A stretch of DNA of 64,000 nucleotides from Bacteroidales bacterium UBA7258 (lineage in GTDB: Bacteria > Bacteroidota > Bacteroidia > Bacteroidales > UBA932), in the NCBI GenBank assembly GCA_002472565.1, contig DKSK01000012.1, positions 43,044 through 107,043 of the forward strand, read 5' to 3'. The notes under the pieces were generated by a model, which was not told the origin of the DNA, ran no database searches, and saw nothing but the letters and a program-made list of their open reading frames with translations. A program made the position numbers and the translations under genes. Below, in pieces: positions 62,901-64,000 of the stretch (positions are counted from its first letter, which is position 1; each line of letters starts with the position of its first letter).

Positions 62901-63324
62901 CCCCGACGAGGTCTCTCTTCTTCATGGTGGCGTAGCCTACCACGACCACGTCGCCGAGGGTGGTCACGTCTTCCTTGAGGACGACCTCGATGTAGGCGCG
63001 GCCGCCCACGCTGATTTCCTGGCTCACGTAGCCTATGGATGATATGCTGAGGGTCGCGTCCGATGGGACGTCTATGTCGCATATGCCGTCGATGCCGGTG
63101 GATGAGCCGACGGGCTTGGCGGTGGAGTTGGCATTGTTGGCGGCGTTGTTGGCCTGCGAGGCATTGGCTGCCCTCTTTCCGTTGTAGATGACGGCGGCCC
63201 CGACCACGGGCTCGCCGTTGGCATCCGACACCTTGACCTTCACGTTGTCGGCCATCGCGGATGCGCTTATGCATGCAGAGATAAGGAGTGCTGCAAGCGC
63301 GGTTGTTGCGGTTTTCAATCGCAT
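59956..63324 (-). CDS. SusC-like TonB-dependent transporter (second pair)
   Basis: 1122 residues. Signal peptide (to about residue 25, ISASAMA), carboxypeptidase-regulatory-like domain interrupted by an Asn/Ala-rich insert (about residues 53-70, AANASQANNAANNANSTA), then SusC hallmarks DVVVVGYATMKKRDLVGAVDQIG, VRGTTSVGAGGSSLVLIDGVEGD and STAVYGARGAFGVILITTK. A long barrel ends FKSFTFGVNITF. It is directly upstream of its SusD partner (TAA of susC abuts ATG). The start is the ATG at 63324, about 15 nt after a 7-bp hairpin and downstream of a ~500-nt leader. The ligand is unknown. Confidence 0.95.
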   Translation of the reverse strand: MRLKTATTALAALLISACISASAMADNVKVKVSDANGEPVVGAAVIYNGKRAANASQANNAANNANSTAKPVGSSTGIDGICDIDVPSDATLSISSIGYVSQEISVGGRAYIEVVLKEDVTTLGDVVVVGYATMKKRDLVGAVDQIGSDVLEDRPTNNLARSLQGEIAGLNISFTDGKPSHSANYNVRGTTSVGAGGSSLVLIDGVEGDINSVNPQDVESVSVLKDASSTAVYGARGAFGVILITTKSPKKGVPTVNYSGSYSFNRRTVIYDNITDSIQWLDWWKAVYNGYYNGSRPLLNHLDSKAPYSEAIYNEIKRRNADPSLPKVEENYDVPGFGYAYYDNTDWIKKFYKDWNGSTEHNLSVSGGGENADYYISGRFYGSDGIYKVGNENYKQYDLRAKGNLYVRPWLKIGNNTSLAVNTSLQPRTPSGQSLQRYLQHCAQPMAPVYNPDGSYTPAAAMTGYASFKDGKNRLESNTTYIREKIDADVDIIKDVLKFQADYSYNFTNEISKTVFNVPSIYSKYPGVFLSEGSQETSGMTEIHYDTRYQSTNEYLTFSPKLGDKHSFTALLGWNAEWEKYNTRTMTRHGFTTYDKTSFNLMDGEASIESGGYKWSYAGAFFRLNYGYLGRYLAEFSGRYDGSSKFPSGNKWGFFPSGSLGWRFSDEPWLGFMKPVLNNGKLRLSVGSMGNGNVAPYSYSSEMGISKATELALGGSLPSYTAVGQVIPSSLTWERSTTYDVGLDLDLLDSRLSFTGDLYRRITSDMYTAGASLPAVYGAVAPKGNYATMQTDGWELSIQWRDQFDLGGKPFRYSVKGTLWDNDSKITKFLGNDNKQLASSNANFIRKNYSYYKGMHIGDIWGYTVEGLFKDQADIDSHAAQHFQQSSDYVTRPGQVKVKDLNGDNVINYGSLTADDHGDMSIIGDSSPHYMYGINLSASWRGFGLTVFLQGVGKQDWYPGSDAGYFWGKYARPYFYFIPSIMKLHGNSVAQMSEDGSECLNYKTAYWPRPSTYQSNGSSNLNLPLQVPNTRYMQNIAYLRVKNVQVDYSFDEKVCKFLHLQALKVYFNGDNLFCFTPLHKHGPNLDPEGLGVDKDFAYTNGLQEGNTYPLFKSFTFGVNITF

Positions 63325-63343
63325 GGTTTTTTCAAGTTTAGTC

Positions 63344-63362
63344 GGACAACTCGCTGTTGTCC
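63344..63362 (-). promoter_or_regulatory. Hairpin just upstream of the susC start
   Basis: Perfect 7-bp inverted repeat GGACAAC/GTTGTCC with a 5-nt loop, ending 19 nt before the ATG. It has no T-tract, so it is more likely a translational or RNA-stability element, or an operator, than a terminator. Confidence 0.45.
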
Positions 63363-63561
63363 TACGTATTCGTTTTTGGGTTGGACCGGGGGAGTGGTTT
63401 TCCCCTCGGGTTTGCCGCGCCTTTATGGACCTTCGGGCGGTATCCCGCCTGCTGGGTTCCCGGAGCGGTGCGGCTCGGCCGACGTGACCGGTTGGGGTCT
63501 GTCTGCATCTCCTGAATTCTGATGGTTTCGGATTCTTCTGAGCCGCGGGTTTCGGATTGAC

Positions 63562-63630
63562 TTTAGCTTAGCGTGGACTTCGCCTTGACTATATCGTGGA
63601 CTTTGTCTTGGCTTTAGCGTGGACTTCGCC
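63562..63630 (-). repeat. Three tandem 23-bp repeats
   Basis: The 8-mer GTGGACTT occurs at 63573, 63596 and 63619, exactly 23 bp apart, inside three aligned units (63562-63584, 63585-63607, 63608-63630). Copies 1 and 3 share TAGCGTGGACTTCGCC; copy 2 differs at several positions. They lie in the predicted 5' leader of susC. Confidence 0.75.
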
Positions 63631-63689
63631 GCTGTCCGGGGTCGGCTTTCTCCCGGTGCCGCGTTATTCTCCGGCTCGACTCGAGCCGC

Positions 63690-63802
63690 CTTGCTGATTC
63701 CCTCTGGATCGTTGCTCCCCACTGAATCGCTGGTCCCCTCTGAATCGATGATCTCCTCCGAATCGATGGCCCCCACTGGATTGATGCTCCCCTCTGAAGT
63801 GA
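63690..63802 (-). repeat. About six tandem 18-bp repeats
   Basis: On the minus strand the unit is approximately GGGAnCAnCGATTCAGAG, repeated five to six times with scattered substitutions (plus-strand landmarks CTGGATCG, CTGAATCG, CTGAATCG, CCGAATCG, CTGGATTG, each 18 bp apart). Differences fall at all codon positions, so it does not look like a coding repeat. It is in the predicted 5' leader of susC. Confidence 0.75.
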
Positions 63803-63847
63803 CTGACTGCCACCTCCTTGAATAAAAATGACTGTTGATTTGCAGGC

Positions 63848-63855
63848 CAAATTTA
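63848..63855 (-). promoter_or_regulatory. -7 box, predicted promoter of the second SusC/SusD operon
   Basis: Minus strand TAAATTTG, a perfect TAnnTTTG match. It predicts a start near 63841 and a leader of about 515 nt. No clear -33 element, consistent with an activator- or ECF-dependent promoter, but other starts closer to the gene are possible. Confidence 0.4.
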
Positions 63856-64000
63856 GGGTTGCTCTATCAAAAAGTGAAATAAAGATACTACAAATCGTGA
63901 AAAATGGAAAGCCTTTTCCCGAAAATTATTGCAAAAATTTACCAAATTCATGAATATTCCGAAAATGTATCATTCACCTTGACTCGTCCTGATTTTTGTT

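Larger units (their letters stand above)
63325..64000 (-). other. Long leader and upstream region of the second susC gene
   Basis: No convincing gene. It holds a hairpin next to the start (63344-63362), a 3 x 23-bp tandem repeat (63562-63630), an about 6 x 18-bp tandem repeat (about 63690-63800), a perfect -7 box (63848-63855, minus) and AT-rich sequence to the window end. Short overlapping frames across the 18-bp array exist on both strands, and none shows third-position bias between repeat copies. Confidence 0.6.

Noticed and set aside
63614..63850. Repeat-containing small protein in the susC leader (several frames on both strands)
   Set aside because: All frames across the 18-bp array stay open because the unit is a multiple of 3. 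Copy differences show no third-position bias, and the longest frame starts upstream of the predicted transcript start.

Overview
The window is chromosomal DNA from a Bacteroidales bacterium (Bacteroidota), probably gut or rumen associated. Evidence: two SusC/SusD pairs, a hybrid two-component regulator of the polysaccharide-utilisation type, fimbrillin/FISUMP and DUF4876/DUF6850 surface proteins, a tricorn-like protease, MutS with the GPNMAGKS Walker motif, and many promoters carrying the Bacteroidetes -7 box TAnnTTTG instead of a sigma-70 -10 box. No genus can be assigned from the sequence alone.

Layout. (1) 1-6.9 kb, minus strand: a branched-chain amino acid operon ilvD-ilvB-ilvN-ilvC-leuC-leuD (leuD runs off the edge). 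It is preceded by a 27-codon Ile/Val/Leu-rich leader ORF, an intrinsic terminator and a competing antiterminator, which looks like classical ribosome-mediated attenuation. (2) 6.9-9.3 kb, minus: metY (O-acetylhomoserine sulfhydrylase), a 47-codon ORF starting 1 nt after metY, and a nitrilase/omega-amidase-family gene. (3) 9.3-12.5 kb: secreted S9 peptidase and a DUF3298-type lipoprotein. (4) 12.6-16.3 kb: rpsL-rpsG-fusA-rpsJ, then a CAU-anticodon tRNA and a strong terminator; the usual S10-operon continuation (rplC onwards) is absent. (5) 16.5-33.4 kb: aspartate-family biosynthesis (metX, thrA, asd), a tricorn-like S41 protease, a C26-type amidotransferase, a TlpA-like thioredoxin, a DUF4153 membrane protein, aspA, mutS, a nitroreductase and an OmpA-family lipoprotein. 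(6) 33.6-41.1 kb: an outer-membrane cluster of a non-SusC TonB-dependent receptor, a DUF4876 lipoprotein, a DUF6850-type barrel and a fimbrillin/FISUMP lipoprotein; its substrate is unknown. (7) 41.2-44.0 kb: a Sau3AI-like restriction-modification pair (predicted GATC, m5C). (8) 44.1-57.1 kb: an operon of MFS sugar permease, fructokinase, GH13 hydrolase, SusC, SusD and a CE1-type esterase, followed by a hybrid two-component regulator with a periplasmic-binding-protein sensor. The layout resembles a fructan locus in which GH32 has been replaced by GH13; sucrose or an acylated sucrose is the inferred substrate. (9) 57.2-58.1 kb: a truncated McrB-like gene running into a pyrimidine-rich block and an 83-bp-period array of palindromic 40-bp elements. 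(10) 58.1-64 kb, minus: a second SusC/SusD pair with a ~500-nt leader containing two minisatellites (18-bp and 23-bp periods).

How the parts fit: regions 1, 2 and 5 supply Ile/Val/Leu, Thr and Met (aspA interconverts aspartate and fumarate, thrA/asd feed homoserine, metX/metY make homocysteine). Regions 8 and 10 are outer-membrane nutrient capture. Regions 7 and 9 are a defence pair and a defence remnant flanking the sugar locus, suggesting an accessory region. All assignments come from reading the sequence; no database search was run.
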